NCBI RefSeq assembly: GCF_012932495.1
Contig: NZ_JABCNG010000005.1
Location: forward strand, 310,001-374,000
Source: Novosphingobium sp. SG919
GTDB taxonomy: Bacteria > Pseudomonadota > Alphaproteobacteria > Sphingomonadales > Sphingomonadaceae
DNA: 64,000 nucleotides
Direction: 5' to 3'
Part shown: piece after piece, positions 8,822 to 17,630 of the stretch
Layout of the letters: every line of letters begins with the position of its first letter
Position numbering within the stretch: the stretch's first letter is position 1
The notes under the pieces: model-generated
The model's input: the letters and a program-made list of their open reading frames with translations, nothing else
Told to the model about the DNA's origin: nothing
Database searches by the model: none
Program-made: the position numbers and the translations under genes

Positions 8822-9547
8822 GTGGCATTTCAACCGCTCGAAGCGCGCGACGCGCTCGGCCGCAATCTCACTTATGGCCTGCTCGACCGGCTGGGCCTGC
8901 TGATCGTGGGCGGCGCCTTCAACGGTCGATCGTTTCCCACCGAGGCGGAACTTTCCGAAACCCACGGGGTCAGCCGCTCGGTCACGCGCGAGGCGGTCAA
9001 GATGCTGACGGCCAAGGGCCTGGTCAGCGCCCGGCCCCGCCAGGGCACGATCATCCAGCCCGACAGCCAGTGGAACCTGTTCGATCCCGACGTGCTGCGC
9101 TGGATGCTGGAGCGGCGCTTCTCGATCGACCTCTTGCGCCATTTCGGCCAGTTGCGCGTGGCGATCGAACCGGCCGCCGCCGCGATGGCCGCGCGCGAGG
9201 CGAGCGAGGATGGCCTGTCCCTGATCCGCGCCGGCTTTGCCCGCATGCAGGCGGCCGACGCCGGCCATGACGACGTGCTGGAAGCCGACGTTGCCTTTCA
9301 CGTGGCCATTCTCAAGGCCTCGGGCAATCCGTTCTTCGGGCAGTTTCGCGACGTGGTGTCGACCGCGCTGAAAACCTCGATCCGCTATACCAACCGCATC
9401 GTGGGGCGTAGTGCCGATCTCGATGCGCACGAAGCGGTGATGGACGCCATCCTGGCGCGCGACGACGCCACCGCGCAAACCCGCATGCGCGTGATCATCG
9501 AGGACGCACTCGATGCCATTCGCCGCAACGAGGAAGCCCTGGCCTGA
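8822..9547 (+). CDS. FCD-domain GntR-family regulator of the galactose/galactonate locus
   Basis: A 241-residue transcription factor, probably a repressor released by a pathway sugar acid. Residues 1-75 form a winged helix (FPTEAELSETHGVSRSVTREAVKMLTAKGLV, then the wing ARPRQGT). The rest is an all-helical FCD ligand domain with the metal-binding Asp and His pattern (EADVAFHVAILKASGN and DLDAHEAVMDAI). The GTG at 8822 has AAGGG six bases upstream and leaves operator 1 outside the gene. It diverges from the symporter-dgoK-dgoA operon and resembles DgoR in layout. The palindrome found at three promoters of the locus is its most likely target. Confidence 0.88.
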   Translation: MAFQPLEARDALGRNLTYGLLDRLGLLIVGGAFNGRSFPTEAELSETHGVSRSVTREAVKMLTAKGLVSARPRQGTIIQPDSQWNLFDPDVLRWMLERRFSIDLLRHFGQLRVAIEPAAAAMAAREASEDGLSLIRAGFARMQAADAGHDDVLEADVAFHVAILKASGNPFFGQFRDVVSTALKTSIRYTNRIVGRSADLDAHEAVMDAILARDDATAQTRMRVIIEDALDAIRRNEEALA

Positions 9548-9569
9548 AACGGCTGATCCCGACACGAAG

Positions 9570-10487
9570 TCAGCCGCCGAACCGCGGCGTGGGGCACCCG
9601 CGAAAGCCGGTGCCCACCACTTCGAACAGCGCGCCGCCGGCCGGCTCGTCCACGCCATCGGCGGCCGATGTCACGAACAGGCGATCGAGATTGTCACCCG
9701 CAAATGCCAGGTTGGTGATCTGGCTGGCGGGCAGCGCCACGCGGTGGGTGCGCGTGCCATCGGCGGCAAAGCGGCTGATGCAGCCAGCGCCCCAATGCGC
9801 GATCCACAGCCCCCCGTCGCTGTCGATGGTCATGCCATCGGGCGAACCCCAGCTCTCGGGAAATTCCAGGAACGTCTCGCGCGGGCCCAGCGAGCCATCG
9901 GCAGCATAGGCAAAGCGATAGACGCGGCCCAGCGCGCTGTCGGTGTGGTACAGCCAGCATGCATCGGCCGAAAGCACCGGGCCATTGGCGATGCGATAGC
10001 CGCTGTCCACCTTGGTCCACGACAAGTCATGATCGAGGCGGTAGAAATTGCCGGTCGGCGTTTCGCCGTCCATGTTCATCGTGCCGGCCCAGATCCTGCC
10101 CTGTGGGCAGACCATGGCATCGTTCATGCGGTTGCGCGGCAGATCGGGTTCGGGCGCGCCGATCGGCACGCAGGAAAACGGATCGAGCGTGATCGTGGCA
10201 AAGCCGCTGCGCAAGCCGGCGATGAAGCCGGGGCCGCCTTCGCGCTCCAGCACCCAGCCGATCATGTCGGGCACGGGCCATTCGGCCACCAGCCCGCTGG
10301 CCAGGTCGAGCCGGTTGATGCGCTGGCCGATGATATCGACCCACAACAGCGCATGCTGGCGGGCCGACCACAGCACGCCTTCGCCCAGCAAGTCACGCCC
10401 GTGCATCGCACCCGGCCGCGCGACCTGGATCACCTGCGCGGCGGCGATATCGATCGTGGTATCAGTGGCTGTCACGGGGCACCCCAT
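9570..10487 (-). CDS. SMP-30/gluconolactonase family sugar lactonase (probable galactonolactonase)
   Basis: Six-bladed beta-propeller that hydrolyses the aldonolactone made by the sugar dehydrogenase. Metal and substrate residues of the family are recognisable: LLGEGVLWSARQHALLWVDI (Glu), RMNDAMVCPQGRIWAGTMN (Asn and the GR.WAGTM blade), and WGSPDGMTIDSDGGLWIAHW (Asp). The ATG at 10,487 gives 305 residues; a GTG at 10,475 is a close alternative. It overlaps the end of the upstream dehydratase gene by 26 bp, so the two are co-transcribed leftward. Galactono-1,4-lactone is inferred as substrate from the pathway; arabinonolactone is possible. Confidence 0.85.
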   Translation of the reverse strand: MGCPVTATDTTIDIAAAQVIQVARPGAMHGRDLLGEGVLWSARQHALLWVDIIGQRINRLDLASGLVAEWPVPDMIGWVLEREGGPGFIAGLRSGFATITLDPFSCVPIGAPEPDLPRNRMNDAMVCPQGRIWAGTMNMDGETPTGNFYRLDHDLSWTKVDSGYRIANGPVLSADACWLYHTDSALGRVYRFAYAADGSLGPRETFLEFPESWGSPDGMTIDSDGGLWIAHWGAGCISRFAADGTRTHRVALPASQITNLAFAGDNLDRLFVTSAADGVDEPAGGALFEVVGTGFRGCPTPRFGG

Positions 10488-12288
10488 AGACTTGCGCCAC
10501 CCGTTGAAACCGGACGGCATCCTCGATCACTGCGCCATCGGCGAACTGGCCGGTGATCTTGCGGCTCAGCGCCTGCCACGGCGTCTGGTCTTCGGGGAAG
10601 CGGAACGGCTCGGCCGCCAAGGCCGCGCGGCGCTCCGCCATTTCGGCGTCCGACACCAGCAGATCGACCGTGCGGGTGTTGAGATCCACGCGAATGCGGT
10701 CGCCATCGCGCAGCAGCGCCAGGCCACCGCCCACCGCCGCTTCCGGGCTGGCGTTGAGGATCGAGGGGCTGCCCGAGGTGCCCGACTGGCGCCCATCGCC
10801 CAGGCACGGCAGCGCATCGACCCCGGCGCGGATCAGCGCGGCGGGCGGGCGCATGTTGACGACCTCGGCCCCGCCGGGATAGCCGATCGGCCCTGCCCCG
10901 CGGATCACCAGGATCGAACGCTCGTCGATGCCGAGCGCCGGATCGTCGATCCGCGCGTGATAGTCTTCCGGCCCGTCGAACACGAAGACCTTGCCTTCGA
11001 ACGCCTCGGGGTCATCGGGGTTCGACAGGTAGCGCGCGCGGAACTGGTCGCTGATCACGCTCTTCTTCATCACGGCGGCGTCGAACAGGTTGCCGCCCAG
11101 CACGGTAAGGCCGGCTGCCGGCTTGAGCGGGCGGTCGAGCGGGCGGATCACCTCTTCGTCGGCGATTGTCACGTGGGCGACATTCTCGGCCACGGTCTTG
11201 CCATTGGCGGTCAAGGCCGCACCATCGAGCAGGCCGGCGCGAGCGAGTTCGCCCATCACCGCCGGGACCCCGCCAGCGCGGAAATAGTCCTCGCCCAGAT
11301 ATTCGCCCGAGGGCTGGAGATTGACGATCAGCGGAATGTCGGCGCCATGGCTTTCCCAGTCGTCGAGCGTCAGGTCCACGCCCACGTGGCGGGCAATGGC
11401 ATTGAGGTGGATCGGCGCATTGGTCGATCCGCCGATCGCCGAATTGACGCGAATGGCGTTGAGGAACGCGGACTTGGTGAGAATGTCGGAAGGCTTGCGA
11501 TCGGCGACAACCATTTCCACGATCTGCTTGCCGGTATAATAGGCGCATTCCTGCCGGTCGCGGTGCGGCGCCGGGATCGCGGCCGAACCGGGCAGGCTCA
11601 TGCCCAGCGCTTCGGCCAGCGAATTCATCGTGGTGGCCGTGCCCATGGTGTTGCAATAGCCGGTGGACGGCGCAGAGCTGGCGACCAGTTCGATGAAGCC
11701 CTTGAAGTCGATCTCGCCCTTGGAGAGCATCTCGCGCGCTTTCCACACGATCGTGCCGCTGCCAGTGCGCTTGCCATCGTGCCAGCCGTTGAGCATCGGG
11801 CCCACTGACAGCGCGATCGCGGGAATGTTGACCGTGGCCGCCGCCATCAGCGCGGCCGGGGTGGTCTTGTCGCAACCGATGGTCAGCACCACGCCGTCGA
11901 GCGGATAGCCGAACAGCACTTCCACCAGGCCCAGGTAGGCGAGGTTGCGATCGAGCCCGGCGGTGGGCCGCTTGCCGGTTTCCTGGATGGGATGGAGCGG
12001 GAATTCGATGGGAATGCCGCCCGCCTCGCGAATGCCGTCGCGCACGCGGCTGGCCAGCACCAGATGGTGGCGGTTGCACGGGGAAAGGTCGCTGCCGGTC
12101 TGGGCAATGCCGATGATCGGGCGATCGGACTGCAGTTCCTCGATCGTCAGGCCATAGTTGAGATAGCGTTCGAGATAGAGCGCGGTCATGTCGGCCGATT
12201 CGGGATTGTTGAACCAGGCCCGCGAACGCAAGCCGCTACCGCCCGGGCCGCTCTGGTTTTTCGTGCTATCGTTGGCCACCGCTGCCAT
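10462..12288 (-). CDS. IlvD/Edd-family sugar-acid dehydratase (probable galactonate dehydratase)
   Basis: Iron-sulfur dehydratase that would convert galactonate to 2-keto-3-deoxygalactonate. The three cluster cysteines of the family are in DLSPCNRHH, TIGCDKTTPA and STGYCNTMG; NSAIGGSTNAPIH and CLGDGRQSGTSGSPS are the characteristic C-terminal motifs. The N-terminal LRSRAWFNNPESADMTALYLE is shared with arabinonate/xylonate dehydratases, so pentonates may also be substrates. The ATG at 12,288 has AAAGGA just upstream; an ATG at 12,336 would add 16 residues. It diverges from the sugar dehydrogenase gene, with operator 2 between them. It takes the step that enolase-superfamily DgoD performs in E. 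coli. Confidence 0.88.
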   Translation of the reverse strand: MAAVANDSTKNQSGPGGSGLRSRAWFNNPESADMTALYLERYLNYGLTIEELQSDRPIIGIAQTGSDLSPCNRHHLVLASRVRDGIREAGGIPIEFPLHPIQETGKRPTAGLDRNLAYLGLVEVLFGYPLDGVVLTIGCDKTTPAALMAAATVNIPAIALSVGPMLNGWHDGKRTGSGTIVWKAREMLSKGEIDFKGFIELVASSAPSTGYCNTMGTATTMNSLAEALGMSLPGSAAIPAPHRDRQECAYYTGKQIVEMVVADRKPSDILTKSAFLNAIRVNSAIGGSTNAPIHLNAIARHVGVDLTLDDWESHGADIPLIVNLQPSGEYLGEDYFRAGGVPAVMGELARAGLLDGAALTANGKTVAENVAHVTIADEEVIRPLDRPLKPAAGLTVLGGNLFDAAVMKKSVISDQFRARYLSNPDDPEAFEGKVFVFDGPEDYHARIDDPALGIDERSILVIRGAGPIGYPGGAEVVNMRPPAALIRAGVDALPCLGDGRQSGTSGSPSILNASPEAAVGGGLALLRDGDRIRVDLNTRTVDLLVSDAEMAERRAALAAEPFRFPEDQTPWQALSRKITGQFADGAVIEDAVRFQRVAQVYGVPRDSH

Positions 12289-12361
12289 TCCTTCCTTTGC
12301 CTTCTTCCGGGCCAGAACGCCATTTTGCGTCGCCATCCCCGCCCATTGACCTCTCTAACCA

Positions 12362-12378
12362 TATATATATGATAAATG
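12362..12378. promoter_or_regulatory. Operator palindrome 2 (TATATAT-ATG-ATAAATG)
   Basis: A 7-3-7 palindrome sits between the divergent dehydratase and sugar dehydrogenase genes, placed to control both directions. The central ATG is out of frame with either gene and has no ribosome site. It shares its right half with operator 3. Confidence 0.65.
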
Positions 12379-12416
12379 TAAAGAGCGCGATGGCGTGCTT
12401 GTTTGAGGAGCCTGGA

Positions 12417-13352
12417 ATGTCCCAACCTTCGATCCGCCTCGGCCTGGTGGGCCTGGGCAAGATCGCCTGCGACCAGCATCTTCCTGCCATCGCTGGAAAT
12501 TCCCGGTTCGAACTGGTTGCTGTGGCCGATCCGGTGCACCGTCTTGACGGCGTGCGCGGCTATGCCGGCCTGGCTGAAATGCTGGCAGGTGAAGCCGGTT
12601 CGCTCGATGCCGTGGCCCTGTGCACGCCGCCGGCGGTGCGCGTGTCCCTGGCGCGCGAGGCGATCGCCGCCGGGCTCGATGTGCTGCTCGAAAAGCCCCC
12701 GGCCGCCGCCCCCACCCAGGCCGAAGCGCTGGCGCAACTGGCCACCCGCGCCGGGGTCACGCTTTATGCCGCGTGGCATTCGCGCGAGAGCGAAGCGGTG
12801 GAAGCCGCGCGGGCCTGGCTGGCCAACCGCAGCATCACCGCCGTGCACATCACCTGGCGCGAAGACGTGCGGCAATGGCATCCGGGGCAGGATTGGCTGC
12901 TGGCCAAGGGCGGGTTCGGCGTGTTCGATCCGGCGATCAACGCCTTTTCGATTCTCACCGAAATCCTGCCCTCGGGCATCTGCGTCGAAGGCGCCCAGCT
13001 GGAAATGCCGGCCAACCGGCAGTCACCCACCGATGCCCAGGTGCAGATGCGCTGCAGCACGGGCGCCCCGATCATCGCCGACCTGTCCATCCTGCACCCT
13101 GGCGACCAGCAGTGGGACATCGTGGTTCACACCGCCGACGGCGAACTGGTGCTCCGTCAGGGCGGCCATCGCCTGGAAATCGACGGCGCGCTGCGCCTGG
13201 ACGCGTCGAACGACGAATATCCCCGCATCTATCGCCGCTTTGCCGATCTGATCGACCGCCGCGCCAGCAGTGCCGATGCCAGCCCGCTGGCGCTCGTGGC
13301 CGATGCCCTTTTGCTGGGCACGGTTACCACCGGCCCCGATTTCGAGTTCTGA
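12417..13352 (+). CDS. Gfo/Idh/MocA-family sugar 1-dehydrogenase (probable D-galactose dehydrogenase)
   Basis: NAD(P)-dependent oxidation of galactose (or L-arabinose) to its lactone, the first step of the pathway. The Rossmann loop GLVGLGKIACDQHLPAI is at residues 8-24, and VLLEKPPAA carries the EKP motif with the catalytic Lys. The wording GKIACDQHLPAI, YAAWHSRE and WREDVRQWHPGQDW matches the L-arabinose/D-galactose dehydrogenases of Pseudomonas and Azospirillum as I recall them. The ATG at 12,417 has GAGGAG six bases upstream (311 residues). It is followed after 3 bp by the GH2 gene and then GH53, so substrate release and first oxidation are one operon. Confidence 0.88.
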   Translation: MSQPSIRLGLVGLGKIACDQHLPAIAGNSRFELVAVADPVHRLDGVRGYAGLAEMLAGEAGSLDAVALCTPPAVRVSLAREAIAAGLDVLLEKPPAAAPTQAEALAQLATRAGVTLYAAWHSRESEAVEAARAWLANRSITAVHITWREDVRQWHPGQDWLLAKGGFGVFDPAINAFSILTEILPSGICVEGAQLEMPANRQSPTDAQVQMRCSTGAPIIADLSILHPGDQQWDIVVHTADGELVLRQGGHRLEIDGALRLDASNDEYPRIYRRFADLIDRRASSADASPLALVADALLLGTVTTGPDFEF

Positions 13353-13355
13353 ACG

Positions 13356-15863
13356 ATGACCATGCATCCCACAACCGATCGCCGCACTGCACTTGCCCTG
13401 GGCCTTGCCGGTCTGGCTGGCAGCGCCGCGCCCACCCTGGCCAACGCCGCAGCCGCTGCGGGCGCCCGCATGACGGACAAGGCGCTACCCTCGCCCCGCC
13501 GGCAGGAGCGGCTGGCCGATGGCTGGCGCTTTGCCCTGGGCCACGCGGCTGACATGGCCAAGGATTTCGGCTTTGGCCGCTTCCAGCGCACCTATGCCAA
13601 GCCCGGCTTCGACGTGTCGCCCGCCGTCCAGCCCGATTTCGATGACAGCGCCTGGGCCATGGTGCGCGTGCCGCACGATTGGGCGGTGGAACTGCCTTAT
13701 GCCCTGCCTGCGCAGCCGGTGGCCAAGGAGCAGGAAGACATGGCCGCCGGCCACGGCTTTCGCGCCATCGGCCGCGATTTTCCGCAAAACAGCGTGGGCT
13801 GGTATCGCCGCAAGCTGCCGGTGGGCGCGGCGGATAAGGGCCGCGCGGTATGGCTGGAATTCGACGGCGTGTTCCGCGATTGCAAGGTCTTCGTGAACGG
13901 CTACGAAGCCGGCGGCAGCGCTTCGGGCCATGCCCCGTTCCGCGTCAACATCGCCGATTTCCTCGATTACGAGGGCGGCCCCAACCAGTTGACCCTGCGC
14001 GTCGATGCCTCGCTGGGCGAAGGCTGGTTCTATGAAGGCGCCGGGATCTATCGCCATGTCGATCTGGTGAGCGCCGCGCCGCTCCATGTGCCGCAGTGGG
14101 GCACCTGCGTGCGCAGCACGGTGGACGGCAGCGGCGCCCGCGTGGCCATCGCCACCACCCTGGCCAACGCGGCCGAAGTGGCTGGCAGCGCGCAATTGCG
14201 CCACCGCGTCTTCGCCCCCGATGGCGCGCTGGTGGGCGAAATCGCCCCGCAAGCCGCCACCACGCTGGCTGCGGGCGCGCAAGCCACGGTGAATGCCGAT
14301 CTGGCGCTGGCCGCCCCGCAACTGTGGTCACCGCAAACCCCCAAGCTCTACACCCTGGAAACCAGCGTCCTGGTCGATGGCCGGGAAGTGGACCGCACGA
14401 CCACGCGCTTCGGCATCCGCACCCTGGCGTTCGACGGCACGCGCGGCTTTGCCGTCAACGGCCAGCCGGTGAAGCTCTTGGGCGTGTGCAACCACCAGGA
14501 CCATGCCGGCGTGGGCACGGCGATTCCCGATGCCCTGCATGCCTGGCGCGTGGCGCAGACCCTGGGCATGGGCGCCAATGCCTGGCGCAGCGCGCACAAC
14601 CCGCCATCGCAGGCGCTGCTCGACATCTGCGACGCCACCGGCATGATGATGGTGGCCGAAACCCGGCTCAACACCACCAACCCCGAAGCGCTCGACGAAC
14701 TCGACCGCATGATCCTGTCCTCGCGCAACCACCCGTCGATCATCCTGTGGTCGGTGGGCAACGAGGAAGGCCACCAGGGCAGCGAGCGCGGCCGGCGCAT
14801 TTCGGCCCAGCTCGTCGCGCGGTGCAAGCAGCTCGATCCCACGCGGCTGACCACCCAGGCGATGGACAAGGGCTGGGACGGCGGCGCCGCCGATGCCGTG
14901 GACGTGGTCGGCTTCAACTATCGCACCGACAAGATCCCGGCCTGGCGCCAGCGCCACCCCGGCAAGCCGGTGATCGGCACCGAAACCGCCAGCACCGTCG
15001 CCACGCGCGGCGCCTATGCCAACGATGCCGCCGCCCACGTGGTGCGCGCCTATGATACCGAGCATCCCTGGTGGGCCAGCACGGCGGAAGAATGGTGGCA
15101 GGTCGTCGCGGCCGAGCCGGGCATTGCCGGCGGCTTTATCTGGACCGGGTTCGACTATCGCGGCGAGCCCACCCCCTTCCCGCAGATGCCCAGCGTTTCC
15201 AGCTATTTCGGAGCGATGGACTTGTGCGGGCTGCCCAAGGACAACTATTATTACTACCGCGCCTGGTGGCGGCGCAGCGAGCCGCTGGTCCACCTGCTGC
15301 CGCACTGGAACTGGGCGGGGCGCGAAGGCCAGCGGATCGAGGTGTGGGTCCACGGCAATTGCGCGCAAGTGGAACTGCTGCTCAATGGCAAGTCACTGGG
15401 CCGCAAGGCCATGCCCGAAAACGGCCACCTGGCCTGGCAAGTGCCTTACGCCCCCGGCACTCTGGAAGCGCGCGGATACAATGCTGGCAAGCTGGCCGCG
15501 CGCGATACCCGCCTCACCGCTGGCAAGCCCGCTGCGCTGCGCCTGGTAACCGAGCGCACGCGCCTGGCCGCCGATGGCAATGACGTGGCCGCCGTGCGGG
15601 TCGAAATGATCGACGCCGCCGGCCATCTGGTGCCGACCGCCGATACCGCCCTCACCTTTGCCCTTTCCGGCGCAGCGCGGATCATTGGCCTGGGCAATGG
15701 CAATCCCACCTCCACCGAGCCCGATAAGGGCAACGCCCGCCGCGCGTTCAACGGCCTGGCGCAAGTGCTGGTGCAGAATGCCGGCGCCGTGGGTGGCGCC
15801 CGCCTCACCGCCAGCGCGCCGGGCCTCAAGCCCGCCAACCTCGACCTCTATTTCCATGCCTGA
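13356..15863 (+). CDS. GH2 beta-galactosidase, exported
   Basis: Glycoside hydrolase of 835 residues that removes terminal beta-galactosyl units. The N-terminus has a twin-arginine-like signal (DRRTALALGLAGLAG, then LANA), which places it in the periplasm. Domains in order: jelly-roll sugar-binding domain (about 45-215, with VPHDWAVELP and GWYRRKLPV), immunoglobulin-like domain, TIM barrel (about 365-640) and extra C-terminal beta domains. The acid/base Glu is E470 in VGNEEGHQG and the nucleophile is E543 in IGTETAST; the substrate-gripping WRSAHNPPSQ is present. It begins 3 bp after the dehydrogenase and precedes the galactanase. Glucuronidase activity is the main alternative, but context favours galactose. 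Confidence 0.88.
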   Translation: MTMHPTTDRRTALALGLAGLAGSAAPTLANAAAAAGARMTDKALPSPRRQERLADGWRFALGHAADMAKDFGFGRFQRTYAKPGFDVSPAVQPDFDDSAWAMVRVPHDWAVELPYALPAQPVAKEQEDMAAGHGFRAIGRDFPQNSVGWYRRKLPVGAADKGRAVWLEFDGVFRDCKVFVNGYEAGGSASGHAPFRVNIADFLDYEGGPNQLTLRVDASLGEGWFYEGAGIYRHVDLVSAAPLHVPQWGTCVRSTVDGSGARVAIATTLANAAEVAGSAQLRHRVFAPDGALVGEIAPQAATTLAAGAQATVNADLALAAPQLWSPQTPKLYTLETSVLVDGREVDRTTTRFGIRTLAFDGTRGFAVNGQPVKLLGVCNHQDHAGVGTAIPDALHAWRVAQTLGMGANAWRSAHNPPSQALLDICDATGMMMVAETRLNTTNPEALDELDRMILSSRNHPSIILWSVGNEEGHQGSERGRRISAQLVARCKQLDPTRLTTQAMDKGWDGGAADAVDVVGFNYRTDKIPAWRQRHPGKPVIGTETASTVATRGAYANDAAAHVVRAYDTEHPWWASTAEEWWQVVAAEPGIAGGFIWTGFDYRGEPTPFPQMPSVSSYFGAMDLCGLPKDNYYYYRAWWRRSEPLVHLLPHWNWAGREGQRIEVWVHGNCAQVELLLNGKSLGRKAMPENGHLAWQVPYAPGTLEARGYNAGKLAARDTRLTAGKPAALRLVTERTRLAADGNDVAAVRVEMIDAAGHLVPTADTALTFALSGAARIIGLGNGNPTSTEPDKGNARRAFNGLAQVLVQNAGAVGGARLTASAPGLKPANLDLYFHA

Positions 15864-15882
15864 CGCCAAGGACACGCCGTTC

Positions 15883-16995
15883 ATGAACCTTCTGCGCCGC
15901 GCGGCTTTCGCGCCCGCCCTGCTCATGGCCTCTTCCGCCATGGCCGCGCCCGATCCGACGCTCTACCTGGGTGCCGATCTTTCCTTCACCAACGAGATGG
16001 AGGCTTGCGGGGCGAAGTTCCTCGACCACGGCAAGCCCGCCGATCCTTTCGTCGTGCTCAAGCAGCATGGCGGCAACGTGATGCGCGTGCGCCTGTGGAA
16101 CGACCCCAAGTGGACGCAGTACAGCACTTATGCCGATGTGCTCAAAACGATCACCCGCGCCCATGCGGCGGGCCTCAACGTGCTGCTCGATTTCCACTAT
16201 TCCGATGACTGGGCCGATGGCGACAAGCAGCCTGCGCCGGCGGCCTGGGCCGGCCTTTCCACCGACGACCACGTCAAGGCGCTGCACGACTACACCCGCG
16301 ATATCCTCGACAAGCTTGCAGCAGCCGGCCAGCTGCCCGAAATGGTGCAGGTGGGCAACGAAACCAACGCTTCCGTGCAGGGCGGGGTCAAGGACCAGCC
16401 GATCGACTGGACGCGCAACGCCCGCATGCTCAATGCCGGGATCGCTGCGGTGCGCGAGGCGGCCAAGGCCCATGGCAAGCCGATCCAGGTCATGCTGCAT
16501 ATCGCCCAGCCCGAAAACGTGATCCCGTGGTTCGACGATGCCACGGCGGCGGGCGTGCTGGACTACGACGTGATCGGCATCAGCTATTATTCCAAGTGGT
16601 CGAAATACAATCTTTCGGGCCTGGGCAAAGTGATCGACGCCGCCCACCGCCGCTATGGCGCGCAAGTCTGGGTGGTGGAAACCGCCTATGCCTTTTCCGA
16701 CGACCATGCCGATGACACCACCAACCTGTTGGGATCGGACAGCGCCATTCCCGGCTATCCGGTCAGCCCCAAGGGCCAGCTCAAGTACCTGGAAGACCTG
16801 ACCCAGACTGTGGTCAACAATGGCGGCAACGGCGTGGTCTATTGGGCGCCGGACTGGGTTTCCACCCAGTGCAAGACGCGCTGGGGCACCGGATCGAGCT
16901 GGGAAAACGCCGCGATGTTCGACATCAAGCGCCACGAGGCGCTGCCGGCGTTCGACTGGTTGGGCAAGACGTACAAGCCGCAAGCCAAGCCTTGA
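15883..16995 (+). CDS. GH53 arabinogalactan endo-beta-1,4-galactanase
   Basis: Cleaves beta-1,4-galactan (pectin side chains) into short galacto-oligosaccharides. It begins with a signal peptide (MNLLRRAAFAPALLMASSAM, AA) and continues as a single TIM barrel. Family marks: LGADLSFTNEMEACG, MRVRLWNDP, LLDFHYSDDWADG; the acid/base E160 in QVGNETNASV and the nucleophile E266 in WVVETAYAFSDD. A C-terminal YWAPDWVSTQ with a following disulfide or calcium-loop region is typical. The ATG at 15,883 has AAGGA ten bases upstream; an ATG at 15,856 would overlap GH2 and spoil the signal peptide. It supplies oligosaccharides to the GH2 enzyme and, before import, to the TonB receptor at 17,631. Confidence 0.92.
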   Translation: MNLLRRAAFAPALLMASSAMAAPDPTLYLGADLSFTNEMEACGAKFLDHGKPADPFVVLKQHGGNVMRVRLWNDPKWTQYSTYADVLKTITRAHAAGLNVLLDFHYSDDWADGDKQPAPAAWAGLSTDDHVKALHDYTRDILDKLAAAGQLPEMVQVGNETNASVQGGVKDQPIDWTRNARMLNAGIAAVREAAKAHGKPIQVMLHIAQPENVIPWFDDATAAGVLDYDVIGISYYSKWSKYNLSGLGKVIDAAHRRYGAQVWVVETAYAFSDDHADDTTNLLGSDSAIPGYPVSPKGQLKYLEDLTQTVVNNGGNGVVYWAPDWVSTQCKTRWGTGSSWENAAMFDIKRHEALPAFDWLGKTYKPQAKP

Positions 16996-16997
16996 TC

Positions 16998-17030
16998 GTC
17001 ACCCCGGACTTGATCCGGGGTCCCGCTTTT
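16998..17030. repeat. Single copy of the GTCACCCCGG intergenic repeat
   Basis: The same unit as the left arm at 5471-5502 begins 2 bp after the GH53 stop. It is a dispersed intergenic repeat with its own short palindrome CCCCGGACTTGATCCGGGG. Confidence 0.75.
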
Positions 17031-17065
17031 TCGAACGGTCGCGCCAGGCCTCGCACCACCCCCAA

Positions 17066-17096
17066 CCCCCTCCTTGCAAAGAGGAGGGGGCTTTTT
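17066..17096 (+). terminator. Rho-independent terminator of the galactose-release operon
   Basis: CCCCCTCCT (17,066-17,074) pairs with AGGAGGGGG (17,082-17,090) around a seven-base loop, followed by CTTTTT. It ends the dehydrogenase-GH2-GH53 operon and abuts the convergent DoxX gene. Confidence 0.8.
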
Positions 17097-17506
17097 CATG
17101 ACCGCCCGTTTTCAAACGAACGGCGGCGCCCAAGCACCCCGCCCGCCCACAGCGCCGCCCAGATCAGCACCGGCTGCGCCAGCATGCGCGGGATGTGATA
17201 GCCAAGGCCCAGGCCATGATCGGGCCGCGCCAGGTCCATGATCATGTGGTTGATATTGGCCGGCCACACGCACAGCGCATAAGCAGCCAGCCCCCATCCC
17301 GCCGCGCGGCGCAAGGCCGGGCTGAACCCCTGGACCAACGCCACGCTGCCGGCCAGTTCGGCAAGGCCGGTCAGCGCGATCACCAGCGGCGCGTGCGGCA
17401 CCCACGCTGGCGTGATTTTCAGGAACGGCGCGGGAATGGCCAGATGAAGCACGCCGGCCGCGAAATAGAGCAGGCCGAGCAAGAGGCGCACGATGCGGCG
17501 GGTCAT
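17096..17506 (-). CDS. DoxX-like four-helix membrane protein
   Basis: A 136-residue inner-membrane protein with four predicted hydrophobic helices (LLLGLLYFAAGVLHLAIPA; LVIALTGLAELAGSVALV; AAGWGLAAYALCVWPANINH; AQPVLIWAALWAGGVL). The layout and wording (FAAGVLHL, ITGLAELAG type) fit the DoxX/DoxX-like family of poorly defined redox or respiratory function. The ATG at 17,506 begins the hydrophobic protein directly. It lies leftward between the galactanase terminator and the receptor's terminator. No functional link to galactose use is seen. Confidence 0.7.
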   Translation of the reverse strand: MTRRIVRLLLGLLYFAAGVLHLAIPAPFLKITPAWVPHAPLVIALTGLAELAGSVALVQGFSPALRRAAGWGLAAYALCVWPANINHMIMDLARPDHGLGLGYHIPRMLAQPVLIWAALWAGGVLGRRRSFENGRS

Positions 17507-17540
17507 GCGCCCTTGTTGCATAGCCCCGCGCCACCGCCAA

Positions 17541-17575
17541 AGAAAAAGGGCGCCGCATCGCTGCAGCGCCCCTTG
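17541..17575 (-). terminator. Rho-independent terminator of the sugar TonB receptor gene
   Basis: Read leftward, GGGCGC (17,566-17,571) pairs with GCGCCC (17,548-17,553) and is followed by five T. It lies about 60 bp past the receptor's stop. Confidence 0.7.
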
Positions 17576-17630
17576 CAGTTTGGAGCCGACCCGGGGAGAG
17601 GATCGGGCCGGCCCCGTGATCCGGCAAAGA

